DNA of 64,000 bases from Branchiostoma floridae (GCF_000003815.2 NC_049997.1:15006213-15070212); one strand, 5' to 3'. Positions 37,601 through 48,650 are shown, counted from the first letter of the stretch. Translations and numbers: made by a program. Notes: generated by a model from the sequence alone, not told the origin.

Positions 37601-40507
37601 CATAAAAGAGAATATATACAAATGCTATTTCTTTCTTGAAAGTCCAAGAACCGTTTCTAGAACTTTTTAAAAGTCGTAGTACCCGTTCGGTGCGGCATAC
37701 CGGTACGCGGCACAGATCATAACACTTCGGCACTGAACTTAATCGGACATTAGTTGTTTTGTTTTTTCTTGCGACAGTTAACCATTAACTTTAATTTTCG
37801 CGATTTTACAATTAAATTTAATTTTCGCGGTTTTACAATTAAATCTAATGTTCGCGGTTTTGCAATAAAATTTAATTTTCGCGGTTTTCGCGCCCCAAGG
37901 TGGACGGCCTCCCAGCTGAGGTCTGGCGGAAACACTGAGCTTAACCATCCCGATATTAATTTCATCATTCACAGAAATAGTCCAAGACATGGAAATAAGT
38001 CCACCGACTCAGCCCTACTCTTTCTATCAGTGTGTACTTTTACATGAATCGTCTGATAATGCGAGAATAACTCTGAGGGCCGCCAGCTTTATGTCGCCAT
38101 TAGAAATCAGGAATGCAATCCCTTATGTCGTAACAAGGCAAAGCCAGTGGATAGCTTGCACCTATGCCATAGGTAAATTTCTCTGTAACATCAATGTGCC
38201 TACAATGACGTGCATGAATGTGCCCATACTATCCCGGCCATAGTGACATGTACAGTGTTTGCAAGAAGAAGAGAGTGATAAGTCAGGAGATTTTATACTA
38301 TCCCTACCTGTCTTGTCGTCTCCGTTTAGCTGTTGCCCTTGTCACCATGTTGTTGTCGGGTGTGAAAGGGTTAACGTTGGCGGCGGGACGTTCCATCACC
38401 CTGTGCCGCGGTTCGCTGGTGCTCAGGCCGAACAGTTTACTGGGTCCCGTGGGGGTGATCCGCCGAGCCCTCCTCGCGCTGCTGCTCAGGGAGCGCAGGA
38501 GGGTCTTAGGGGTACGGGGAGTGTCCAATAACCTCAGCTCCTGGGGGCACAAGGAAATACAGCTATAGTATGGGATGTGCTAATACCCCCTCACATTAGG
38601 CGTGATTGTATCGGACGACGAGTCTGCGAGCTCTAATTTACGAGGAGGCATGACCCTGATGCCGACGAAGAAATGGCAGAGGATTAGAATCTAAATGTTT
38701 TGGGTTTAAATCCCTGGCAGGTCCCAATGCTTTACACATCGGGAAAGCCAATAACAACTTTTTCCTCACTTGACTTTAAGGGCGTTCACTTGGATGACAC
38801 GAAATGCTGGAGGCCCAAAGTTTGAGAGCCACACCTTGACAATGTTGAACTTGAACGACTTTACAACTACAGCTGGTACTGGGCAACATTTTGATGCAAC
38901 ATTTTCAACGTTATGTCATTTTGGTTGTACTTTTATGTTGTTGTATGTGAATTCGAGGTTGATCGGGCCAGTGCTCTATGAACTACTTCAGAAATATACC
39001 ATACAATGTATGAAAAATTGATAACCACAACAACTTTGATACTAATATATTGTGTACCTGCATAGACTTGTGTGGAGGTGAACAGTCACCGCTACTGCTG
39101 CTGGTGTTGGGACTCGCCTCGGGCGAAGCCGCAAACCGTACGCTACGCTTGACGGGGCTGGGGTTAGGGGTCGGACTGGCGAGGTCTGGGTCCCAGAAGT
39201 CCAGCGAAGCATCCTTGTCTGAGGTGTCAAGATCAGCCTTACTCCTGGAGAATGAAAAATAGGAAATAAGTATAAGTGTACTTTAAAATATTTTGTAAAG
39301 TTTGTTTCGGGTTGTAACTCACTTTTCCAGCATATGTATGTTGGCTATCAACAGTTCATCTATATCTTATCATCTACATAAGCAACACCCTCAAATAAAA
39401 TTATGTGGCTCTCCCAAAACATGGGACCTAATAAATGTAAATGACAGTTCGCGGGGATTTAATTTCGCGATGGCGGAAAAATACTTTTCGCTGTGGTTTT
39501 AATTTCACCGTAATACTATAGTATAGACTGCAATCTTAATAGAAAAAAACGCGAACATTAATCAACCGCAAACATTTCTTCATTTACAGTATATGTTGGA
39601 GAGACCGTTCTAACCGAAGCTTGGCACTCTTTTTCACCTGGGGCAAGGCCACAAGATTGGTGACATATCAGCTGATTTGAAACTGGGACTTCTGCCAAGT
39701 TCTGGGTTACAGGCCAAACACCACACACCACAACAGACAGCTAAATGAAAAAGGCATTTTGAGAATTACAGTAACCACTTGCATTGTTAAAACTGTCAAA
39801 GAAAACAAGAAGGCACAGTGGGTACTGACCTGGCATATCTTAACATCTAGGTGTTAGAGACACACAAAAATTAGAATACAAATTATACAGTTATATGCAA
39901 AAACATAGAAATGAATAAAGATAATGGTAAGTTTGTTGTAGCTTGGGGACAGGAGTTACCTTATTTGGCAATGAAGGTAAACTATTATATTCAAAACAAT
40001 AGTTTTCTGTACATATATGTGACGTCATCATGACTCATTATGCAGAGCTTCCGTCCACAAACCTACAAATTAGCACTTTCCAAACATCAGATGTTGATTA
40101 TCTAGGAAATATGGCTTGGTAACAACATTTTTCTACATTTCGTCATTTCTATCAAACCAAAACTTTACAAAGTGTGACAGATTTATGCTACCTTTCTAGG
40201 TACACAGGAAATTGAGATATAATTTGATACGGTTGTATTGTGTAACTTGTTTTCTTGCGACATATGGCATAAAAACAAGGATGTTGCCAAGCACAAAAAC
40301 ATTACATCATCCCCCAAGCTTGCACTCGGGAACTACAGGAGACATCAAGGATGAAATAAGACGGAGAAAATGATAAAATACCGACCTGAATCCTGTGAAA
40401 CTCGGGCTGGAAAGTCCGGATGAGCCGAAGGAGTCTTCGGTCGGTTCGCCGTCACTTCCCATGCCGTCTCCGAAATCCAACGTTTGCGCCACGGGGTCTG
40501 TATCCAT
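31649..40507 (-). CDS. wee1: Wee1-type protein kinase (about 556 aa, 12 coding exons)
   Basis: Exons on the minus strand: 40386-40507, 39058-39244, 38308-38540, 36476-36527, 36074-36243, 35509-35630, 34969-35115, 33920-34027, 33152-33237, 32475-32642, 32143-32288 and 31649-31778. All phases agree (1671 nt). Wee1 phosphorylates Tyr15 of CDK1 in the nucleus to hold cells before mitosis. The N-terminus keeps [15 protein letters not shown] and NVNPFTPD, motifs shared with animal Wee1. The kinase domain shows IGSGEFGSV, the lysine in YAIKKSKKP (about residue 243), the Wee1-specific HMD catalytic loop in [12 protein letters not shown] (about Asp341) and GDLGH in place of DFG (about Asp382), then [13 protein letters not shown]. 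The C-terminus [14 protein letters not shown] matches the vertebrate ending. An in-frame ATG 21 codons upstream (40570) exists; the ATG at 40507 was chosen because the upstream stretch lacks similarity. Intron 3 holds a hAT element. Confidence 0.95.
33402..33775 (-). mobile_element. Probable retroelement 3' fragment inside a wee1 intron
   Basis: Read on the minus strand, the segment ends in TTCAAATAAAGAAATAAA, like the 3' tail of a LINE or SINE. It interrupts a decayed duplicate of the donor side of wee1 exon 8: the pieces flanking it (33366-33400 and 33775-33812) match 33893-33928 and 33928-33955 respectively. No reverse transcriptase frame remains. Confidence 0.4.
34204..34490 (+). mobile_element. 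SINE-like repeat, plus orientation
   Basis: A box-B-like GGGTTCAATTGC and the body phrase CTTGGGAAAGGCA match the minus-oriented copy at 8500-8745. A third, poorer match (GGTTTAAATCCCTGGC, then GGGAAAGCC) occurs around 38698-38755. It sits in a wee1 intron. Confidence 0.45.
37412..37505. promoter_or_regulatory. Promoter-like block inside the hAT element
   Basis: Within 95 bases occur CCAAT (37412), TGACGTCA (37435), the palindrome TCTCGCGAGA (37457-37466), CACGTG (37473) and GCCGCCATTA (37495), which resembles a YY1 site; AAAATGGCGG is just upstream at 37378. In animals TCTCGCGAGA and YY1 sites are typical of CpG-type core promoters. It could drive an internal wee1 transcript, an antisense transcript, or the parent transposon. 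Confidence 0.45.
37790..37890. repeat. Minisatellite, about 29 bp x 4
   Basis: Units of TTAATTTTCGCGGTTTTACA type followed by ATTAAAT recur almost perfectly four times near the right end of the hAT element. The words TTTCGCGG also occur in the CTGTAAATGC MITE family, so the array may derive from one. It generates repetitive frames on both strands that are not genes. Confidence 0.82.
39434..39589. mobile_element. MITE of the CTGTAAATGC family
   Basis: Left end TGTAAATGACAGTTCGCGGGG, right end TTCTTCATTTACAG followed by TA. It lies in wee1 intron 1. Confidence 0.65.
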
Positions 40508-41100
40508 CGCGCCCGCACACGAGCTCAGCTTCAACGGCATAAGGTGCAGTAAGGTTCCAACCAGGTCCAAAAACGTCTCACGACAAGCTCAACTTAAGCA
40601 AAAATATCCGAAGTATGTTCAAGGGTTGTTACAAATTTTTCGCAGACGGCCACAGACGTCGATGTGATGGTGAAAAAAACACGCCCAACGTGGGGAGGGG
40701 GGCGATGGCGACAAAATCCGAAGATCAAGACGAAATTCTCTCAGATCTCCTCTTAGATCGCCGTCAGTTGGTTGAGGAAATGCTCCCAAGGTAGGTTGCA
40801 ACCTCAGGATCGCGAAGTTACGAGCAGATGGCCACGAAAGGTGACAAATCCGCCCCAAATTTGAACACGAAACTTGCTGACACCGTCTCTTGTCGATTAA
40901 TATTTCGCGCGTCGGTTAATCACGTGGTGAGGAGCGGCCAATCAGGGGCCAAGTTACAATTCAAAATTGGCCAATTAGTGAGATGCGATGACGTCATGTG
41001 AAACCATTGTCCAACTATCGACCAATCAGAGAGTCGCTATTGAATGATGTCATCGACTCGTCACGTGGTCGGCAAATGACTCAGAAGCGTCACCAAGCGT
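40508..41100 (-). promoter_or_regulatory. wee1 5'UTR and promoter
   Basis: Upstream of the wee1 ATG lie two CACGTG E-boxes (40921-40926 and 41062-41067), three CCAAT boxes as read on the plus strand (40938, 40971, 41022), a perfect CRE TGACGTCA (40989-40996) and an AP-1-like TGACTCA (41078-41084). CCAAT clusters are typical of cell-cycle promoters bound by NF-Y. CACGTG boxes mediate CLOCK-BMAL1 control of mammalian Wee1; that the same holds here is inference. Confidence 0.6.
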
Positions 41101-42083
41101 GATAGATTGTAAAGCCAACAACCACTAATCAATGTAATTACGATGAATGATCTACAATGAGTGTCGATTATTGTCATGTTTGTTGTTTTTCTTAATTGAC
41201 TGAAATTAGCTGAGATTAATTTACCTTAAACAAGAAATACATCCGTACAAAATGGAAAAAACAATTTTTTTTTTCTTAGGGAAATCGGCAATTCGTAATT
41301 CGTAAGATAAAGGTGATAATAAGCGATGTTGTTACAGATACATGTACATGTACTAGTATTTCGGAACCAAAAAATGATCTAACAGTTGTGTCTTCTTTAC
41401 ATGTATGTACATGTGTCTTCTTTATTCAACTAGTGTCCATCCATCAGAGCAGCCAGAATAGTCCAACAACAATTTACATTGCGCATAACACCTTTACAGA
41501 TGAGATGGCTTGGTTTCTATGTAATTCCATAAACTCCCTTGCAGTCTTCGGACGGGGCTGTGTTTTTTTTTTGGGGGGGGGGGGGGTTTCAACGTCGGGA
41601 GGGGCAGAAACTCGCTATCGCCAAATATTGAAAAAAAAAAACGCTTATTTTACAGAATGATAAATTAAAAACTATATATCCATTGCTTGTTGTGGGAATA
41701 TTGTTCCCATCAACATGCCACGATGTTTATTTAGCTTGACAATGCCAATTATTATGATTTATGAACTAAGAAAGTTTATGTTCCATTTGTGGTAACTACC
41801 GACCATGATTGGCTTCTTGCAATTGGTTCTTTTAGATAAATCAATTATCTATCACGTCAACTAATTTTGGTGAGTGGGGACAGATTGACCAACAAAGAAT
41901 AAAACGATTACGAAGATTAGCTGTTAATTATTTGTTGTGAATAGACCATCAAACCACTTATGAAAGTAAACAACATTATGAAATTTAAAAGTTGTATGAT
42001 CTGATAAATGCTCATTGTCAGTGCTAGTAATTATATTATTGCTCAATGTTGGGGGTCAAAAAGGGTTTAGATTATCATTTAAA
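41101..42083. other. Gap without recognisable gene
   Basis: AT-rich intergenic DNA with an 18-base poly(T)/poly(G) run at 41562-41586. The 115-codon frame across that run is low complexity and is not supported. Confidence 0.6.
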
Positions 42084-42284
42084 CTGTAAATGCATTTAAG
42101 TTCGCGGGGATTTAATTTCACGGTAACGGGGAAAAGGACATTTCGTGGTGGTTTTAATTTCGCGGTAGCACCATGCCCTGTAGTCTCTTACTGAAAAATG
42201 TTCGCGGTGGTTCTAAGTTCGCGGGGAAGCGGCCACCGCGAAAACCGCGAACATAAACCACCGCGAAAGTTTCTGCATTTACAG
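42084..42284. mobile_element. MITE of the CTGTAAATGC family, well preserved
   Basis: Ends CTGTAAATGCATTTAAG and TTTCTGCATTTACAG; TA follows on the right. The interior alternates TTCGCGGGGATTTAATTTC and CCGCGAA words and can fold on itself over much of its length. It is the best reference copy of the family in this window. Confidence 0.75.
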
Positions 42285-42583
42285 TACTTTGAGCCCCAAA
42301 AGTTACATACATGCTCTAGGATCATGACGTCATCAAGGCATGCGCAGTGCACCGTAAATTGTGACCATACTAACTTTTATAGGGAACAGCTATCCAGTGT
42401 TTATAGAGTTCTATTCCAGTCTACCTTTCTTGTACAAGTACTATTTCATATGTAGCTTATTTGAGCAAAAGTAAACATATACACAAGGCAGGTGTTGTGG
42501 TACTATTAGAAACGTAGCGAGGCTTAGATTTCAGTAAAAGACGCACACAGTCCATGTCGGGGCACTTAACTCCTGCTCCTGCT

Positions 42584-42660
42584 AGTTCACCTTTATCCGC
42601 AGAGTAACCTTTATCCGTTGCTGAGATTCAGACCGACAGTGGCTTCAAACTATAGGAAGA
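42584..42660. mobile_element. Half element of the AACGCTAGTTCACC family
   Basis: Only one end is clear: GCTAGTTCACCTTTATCCGC, then AGTAACCTTTATCCGTTG. The opposite arm is missing or too diverged to see. Confidence 0.5.
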
Positions 42661-43313
42661 AATCGAAATAATTCTGCGAACGGTAGGATTTGCTAGGGTC
42701 GATCTGGTAACACTTTTTTCTTAAATTAAGCCAAGCCATTGTTCTTTGTTTTGATATGTAGGATAGCCCATTAATTGTTTTAAGTGGCTCGAACACGTGT
42801 TTTGCTTTTCAAAACTTGTTTACTGTTACTGCAACCTGCTTTCATTCTTCCCTGATCTATTTTCGCCATGCTGACGAATTCATGTTTGCAGATATGGCTT
42901 GATTCCTGTGAGAAAAAATCGTCACCCTGTTAACTGTATCGTGACTGTGATTGGTCCGTTTAAATAGTTCATAACAAAACGGATTGGAATCTACCCGACA
43001 TGTGTGTATATAAACCATATATTAACAGCGTATTGAATCATTACAAAAGAAGCTTAAGAAGAGCCAAGTCTTGTACAAGTCTTAACGACATGTGAGTTGC
43101 ACACCTTTTTGTTTGTTTGTTTAAAGCGTCCTACGATCTTTAACGTTATATGGTCCAAGCTTGTTCTGTATGTTGTTCCGTCCGTTTGGGAAAAATGAGA
43201 GAAATGCTTGTCTTTTACGGAACTTTTTTTTACGAAACCAAAATGGTCCTACATATTTGCAAATGGTCAACTGTCACAGGTCGTTCAGTGTAACATAACC
43301 ACCTGCTGTTATT

Positions 43314-43726
43314 CTCCAAGCAGAGGTTCGGCTCCGGCTGTTTTTCGACGTTTTTTAAACGTTTTTCTATTTTGTGCCATTTTGTTGATTTCTCGTGGTC
43401 TACAAAGCCGGTGTGTTACACCGAAGGGCGGCTAATCTGTACTGTTTTCTTAGCCTTTACCAGGCTCCGTGGATCGGTGGTCTAATTAATTGTAGAAATT
43501 TGAAAAAATATAGAGTTAATAGTATGCTAGGCTAGGGGAGTCGACCGGCCAGTAAAACACTCTCCGATCCACAAAGCCTTTGTGGATATACAATTAGACC
43601 ACCGATCTACGGAGACTGGTAGAGGCTTCTATTATTTTTATGTTCGTCAGCCAAACTTTTGGCCGGAGAAAACAGTACAAAATAATTTTAGTAACAACGT
43701 AGCCAAACCTCTGCTTGCTTGGAAAA
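43314..43726. repeat. Foldback (long inverted repeat) element
   Basis: The outer arms CCAAGCAGAGGTTCGGCT (from 43316) and AGCCAAACCTCTGCTTGCTT (from 43701) are inverted copies. Inner arms contain CCGTGGATCGGTGGTCTAATT and its inverse near 43592-43615, and ACTGTTTTCT pairs with AGAAAACAGT. A further phrase, CCGAAGGGCGG, occurs in direct orientation at 43421 and 43742. Probably a hairpin-forming DNA transposon; superfamily not identified. Confidence 0.6.
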
Positions 43727-44263
43727 GCTGGTGTGAAACGCCGAAGGGCGGTTAAAATGGCTATATATTTACAAATACAGATACCAATGGTACATTTCTT
43801 TAAAAAAGTCCCGATCTACTCATCAGTAGGGTCTTAATGTTCTACTAGAAATGTATATTTAGTAAATGCAAGGACAATCCTTTGTTAGTGCATATAGAGC
43901 TCCAACCTTCAATCAGTTACTTTTGAAAACATTGCGAAACATCTCAGGGGCTATAGTGTTACTGTTAACTTGTTCCTTGCAAAACAATAACAGCAAAATT
44001 GTCGACGACGTCATTTCAGCATTCAAACCTACGCGGTCACACGTGAAAACAAATACAGCCGGTTTGTTTTTGTACCTTTGAGACTTTGCGTGTAAGAACG
44101 TTCCCACGGAAAAAACAAACATCGTAAAAAATCAATATTCATACCATATGTTTTCTCTACAAGATTCGCCCTCGTCTTTGAACAGTATTTACAAACACAA
44201 AGAAGACCCCAGAAATAAAAAAGCACAATTTCTTGAAGTAACATTGAGTGTCGTGCAAGCATC

Positions 44264-44500
44264 TTAAGTTTCCCAAGCTATTCCTAAATGCCTGAAATGT
44301 TACGTCTATATGTTCGATTTGCAATATAACAGGGAAGTGAATCTTTTATATACATACATATTCGCCTATAAATATCATTCATACACGCGTGTTAAGCTTC
44401 CCAGGCTATTTCCCAATACCTGAAATGTTACGTCTTTACGTTCGATTTTCAATGCAGCAGGGGAAGTGAATCTTTTATATAACAGATATTCGTCTATATG
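44264..44500. repeat. Tandem duplication, about 128 bp x 2, upstream of the fusogen-like gene
   Basis: Two copies (44264-44391 and 44392 to about 44500) share CCTGAAATGTTACGTCT, GTTCGATTT and GGGAAGTGAATCTTTTATAT. They end about 390 bases before the ATG at 44891, a position where duplicated cis-elements could affect expression. Confidence 0.78.
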
Positions 44501-44890
44501 AATGAATATGATATATTTAGAAGAATATTTATGTATTTGATCATACATATATGCATTAGGCGTGGGCCAACTTTCAAGTCAGGACTTGTGTTCGTTTCCA
44601 AAAGTCTTGCGAACAAAATGCCAACCAGAGGAATAGACGTCATAGCAATTTCAGCCGCCATTTTGAATTTCCCGGGCCCTTTCCTAGAGTTTGCATCAAA
44701 ACGAGGCTACCTATACATGTACTTACAATAGTGTCCCTGTATTATGCACGTATATGTAGTATAGGTATGCCATTTTCGGTACCCCCTAGATCTACATCGG
44801 TCAGCAACAAAACGTAAGTGAAATTTTGATAGATTCTCCAAACTAATTGTTGTCAATCTCTTTCATTAGATTTCAGTCCTTTCACCCATC

Positions 44891-47434
44891 ATGGTTGTTT
44901 TACGCGCCGTCTTGCTTTGGGCCAGCATCTCTGGTATCCATGGTAACCGATGCACCAAGACCCTGCCGACTACCGGCCACGTCCGGTACTCCAGCCGGGA
45001 GTCCGCCCAGGCCTTGGTGGAAACTTTCATCCAATCGTCTATCAAACCCGGGGAGACCCTCTGTTTCACCTTACATGACGTCACCAACGATGACGCAACC
45101 TCTGACGCCTCAATCTCCATGGCAACGAATGGGAGCGTGCCGTTGCTATGGCAACTCACCTACGAAGGCATCGAGATGGAGTACGGCGTCAAGAATCGGT
45201 ACTCCTTCTACAGACCGAAGTACGAATCAAAGTGCATCTGTGACTGCCCTCAATATGGCGACTACTGTAACTCCAAAACAAACCGCTGCACTGAGCACGA
45301 GCTAGATTTCTGTTACAACACTTACAGATCCGACCAAACGGCTCATGGTTGTCTTGCTTATTGGAACAGCGAAGAATCAGAAGTCTGCTGCGCTCTTTAC
45401 GTCGGGAAACACCCCGAGTCGCCTAAATACGACGCCGTGTACCTTTCTTCGGACGGCAAACCGATCGTCAAGCTCGCTCTCAAAGTCTACGACAGCAGGA
45501 CTGACGAAGTAGTGTATTCCTATCCAACTTTTACAGTCGCTTTGAATGATCGAACTCACAGGGCACAACACTCGGTAAGAATGGAGGTGACAGGCGACAC
45601 CCCGACACAGATCGACAGCGGGTACTACTATGCTACGAGTGAAGGGACCCAGCTATACACGGACGTTAGTATTAACGGTCTAAACGAGTTTGATCCGAGA
45701 AAGATGGGGTGGCTGAAAGTTCGTGACGACGGGACCGTGGAACGGCCCCCCGAGAGAACAGTGCTCGACGCGTTCCACTTGAAGACACATAAATGTCATA
45801 ACAAATTTGACTATACAGAAACATGGCAGATATATGGCGAAGGGGATTGGAAGCATTATTCCGGGTCGCGTGTTGAGAATTTCTACGGCTGGGTACGGAG
45901 GGTTAGTTACTATCCTCAGCGGCGTTCGGTTACGGTCGTCCCGCGGTATGACAGACTCGTTACGGTCAAGATCGGGATCAACACCACGACAAACGTCCTC
46001 TTCTTCTACCACGACTCAGATCTGATAGACTTCACGGCCGAAGTCCGGGTAGACAAGCACTCGAACCGATTCGCCAACATAACACTGGTGGCAGCGGTGG
46101 GATCACTCGTGGGATCCATTACACCCTATTACGGCGCCGACGGAGCTAGCTCAGCAACAGTACACAGATTTGAACTACACGTGGACTCTCCACCTGCAGC
46201 GAACACCATTAAGCGCATTTCCTTGCCGAAAACGATAAACGGCACGAGTCGGATGTGTCTGTCGCCGCTTTCCAAACCTAACAACGAGGTCTGCAAAACC
46301 GTGCCGTTCATACAGGAGGCGCTGCAGGACTTTTTCGTGCCGCCAACCTGGAGGCCTGGCAACCCTGGGAGCGCCGGGCCGGGGTTCAACTTCAACTGGC
46401 TCTTCGACTTTTTCGGTTAGTTTTCTCTCTTTCAGGCTTAACCAAAGCCCCCTTCGGAACATATTGCAAAGAATGATGTATAGGAAGACAATGGCCCTAG
46501 TCAAAAATCCCATACATGCAAATTTATGCAAATTTTACGATTAGCAAAACGCAGATTTTTTTATCATATGGGTTTTTCATGTTTTTAATGTATACAGGCT
46601 TTCTGAACCCCGCCGAATGGTTTGACGGCATCCAGGGCTGGTTGGAACTGTTCGCCATGTTGTTGGACATCGCCTTGTTCATTGCAGGCATATTTCTGTT
46701 CATCAAGGTCTGCACGTGCTTCAACGTCTTCACGACAAAGGCTCCGAAATGGGTAAGGGTTAACAGGGCCAGGCCACAGCAAAATGCATTGATTTTCGTC
46801 TGATTTCGTAAAAAAAACACGATATTTCGTTCCCCTTTCGATACCTTGAGTGTACAGTTGTACAAGTGACATTAATGTGGTATAGCCTGGAATGTAGCTG
46901 TAGAACTGACACTCGTATGTGCTTGATTTATAATTTACAATGTACTAGGCTGCCAGTCAGTTTGTGCCGTTCTTGGATACAGTAATAAAAGGCTTGTTGC
47001 CTGTGACAATGTTTTGTCACTTCAACTCTAGTCAATATATTTATCAGGTGTCCGTTTAGGCATCTTGTTTTTTTTTTACATCTTTTTATTTTTCCCGCTC
47101 TGGCTTAATTTACATTTGGAGCCTGCTGGACTGTCCAGCACTTTACCAATGACATCATAGCAATTAGCAGTTCGACCAATCAGAGTGTAGCTGCAAGTCT
47201 ATCAGACCAATGAATGCTCATGATGTTTTCAATTTATTTCACACTTTTGAAGATGGTCAATGGTGGGGCTATGGGATCGGTCTATGACCGGGACCTTGCT
47301 CTATTTAAGGGTGCTGAACAAGCATTCCCATTGTTTAAAAACGTATTGTTTTATTGTTTGATTTTATCTAGGATGAGGGGGTGGAGATGTCAGTTCTACG
47401 GCGTCGGAAAGCAGAACCTGGTGACGTGTGCTGA
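44891..47434 (+). CDS. Candidate EFF-1/AFF-1-type cell-cell fusogen (type I membrane glycoprotein, about 580 aa)
   Basis: One long exon (44891-46415) encodes a signal peptide (MVVLRAVLLWASISGIHG), then about 490 ectodomain residues with many cysteines, notably ESKCICDCPQYGDYCNSKTN, NRCTEHELDFCYNTY and SEVCCALYVG, plus several N-glycosylation sites. It ends at a donor (TTCG|gttagt) just before an in-frame stop. Exon 2 (46598-46752) gives FLNPAEWFDGIQGWLELF and a transmembrane helix (about residues 524-544). Exon 3 (47372-47434) adds a short charged tail ending EPGDVC. Phases agree. The Cys-rich block, paired CC, single C-terminal helix and size resemble the nematode fusogens EFF-1 (658 aa) and AFF-1 (589 aa), which act at the cell surface to merge plasma membranes. 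The family call is recalled similarity, not a search; an unrelated secreted-type receptor remains possible. Exon 3 is the least certain part. A host gene, with a truncated copy 1.2 kb downstream. Confidence 0.6.
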
Positions 47435-48650
47435 GGATCCGTCGATGGCCCAATCAGAAGAAGTTCATGTTTACTCGCTGACACGATAAGGTTCTCATTG
47501 GCTGTTGACACATGACTGTCACATGGCCATACACATCAAAGTTGACATAAATGGATGTTTGAAGCTAGGATCTATAGTGTGTTCAATACACTCCTTTCCA
47601 GAAAAAAATATATGTGCTGCTTTCCAATCTGCATATGTATATTGCCAACTGTTAGTAAAAGTAAGCTTTTTCTCGTATATATTTCAGCTTGTTATATTAG
47701 GCTCTTAATTGATACATTGTATATGGTTTGTGATACGTTACTAGAATTTTAACGTTTGAGTGATTGGAATGTGACGGTGACGGTCTCCACAAATCTACGT
47801 TTAACAGTTACAATGTTGAAAACATTTTGCTCGTTACTGTAGAACCATATGTGTAGAACGAGACAGTCTGATTTTCACATTTTGAACGCTAAAGTCATTG
47901 GACTTGAACAAAGAATGATACATGATAGTACGAATTTACATGTACGCTGCCACCTATCATGCGAACATTTCAGTAATTCGTATGTAACGTTAATGTAAAT
48001 AACATGATTTGTGCAGCGACAACACAACTGAAGTCTGTTGTGCTTGTGTGTAAAAGCATGTACGTAATACCGATATGTTTAATCGCACAAAGTACATATA
48101 TTATTTACAATTGACATTGATTTATTGACCATTAAGTGAACAACTTGTTCTCTTACGTAACCGTAGTTCCTTCCCTTTCCCGCGAGTTTAATTCGGGTTG
48201 TCTGTTTACCTGAACGTGTGTGGACACTCGCACTGTTCACAGAGAAACTGCTTATGCATGTGATACTGCGTTTTGTAGGTACTTCCCCTGATAGTACCCC
48301 TTATATGTCATATATGTGCATAACAGTCTTGTACTCATGGGAATCACTAGTTGGTCGAATTGTGTCAAATTGCGCAAGATGTCTCACCGTATAGAGGCAG
48401 TTATCACACGAGAAACGTTGATGATATTGAGTGGTCAGGGTCTTCTGATAACCCCGATGTGTACCGATATGTCCCTTTCACACGAGAAAAATTATAATAT
48501 ATATTCCCATGCATATTCGATCTGTTTCTCTAAATTAGCAAAAATTGATTACCGATATCAGGTATTGTAAGTCCGAACATGAGAAAGGTCTCTTCTATTA
48601 CGGTCACGCCTGATAGAGGTTGAAGCATCTAAACGTCTTAATAAACCAGA
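47435..48650. other. Gap between fusogen-like gene and its truncated copy
   Basis: Probably 3'UTR, then spacer. No coding signal and no named repeat. Scattered CGTTAATGTAAAT and ACGTTACT words are not arranged in a clear array. Confidence 0.5.

Larger units (their letters stand above)
36681..37937. mobile_element. hAT-type element, about 1.26 kb, in wee1 intron 3
   Basis: The ends CAGTGTTTCCGCCAGA and TCTGGCGGAAACACTG are perfect inverted repeats, flanked by AGATTAAC (36673-36680) and AGCTTAAC (37938-37945), a target duplication of 8 bp with one mismatch. Beyond the ends, GGCGTCCACCC and GGTGGACGGCC are also inverted. No transposase frame is evident. The interior contains a CpG-rich promoter-like block (37412-37505) and a 29-bp minisatellite (37790-37890). 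Confidence 0.82.

Noticed and set aside
40508-40570. Upstream in-frame ATG of wee1
   Set aside because: It would add 21 residues with no similarity to Wee1 N-termini; kept only as an alternative start.
44847-45305. 152-codon frame overlapping the fusogen-like first exon
   Set aside because: Shadow frame; the 509-codon frame on the same strand has the signal peptide and cysteine pattern.
44891-47434. Reading the fusogen-like gene as an endogenous viral envelope
   Set aside because: It has introns, a gene-like splice structure and no flanking long terminal repeats, gag or pol remains; similarity is to animal cell fusogens.
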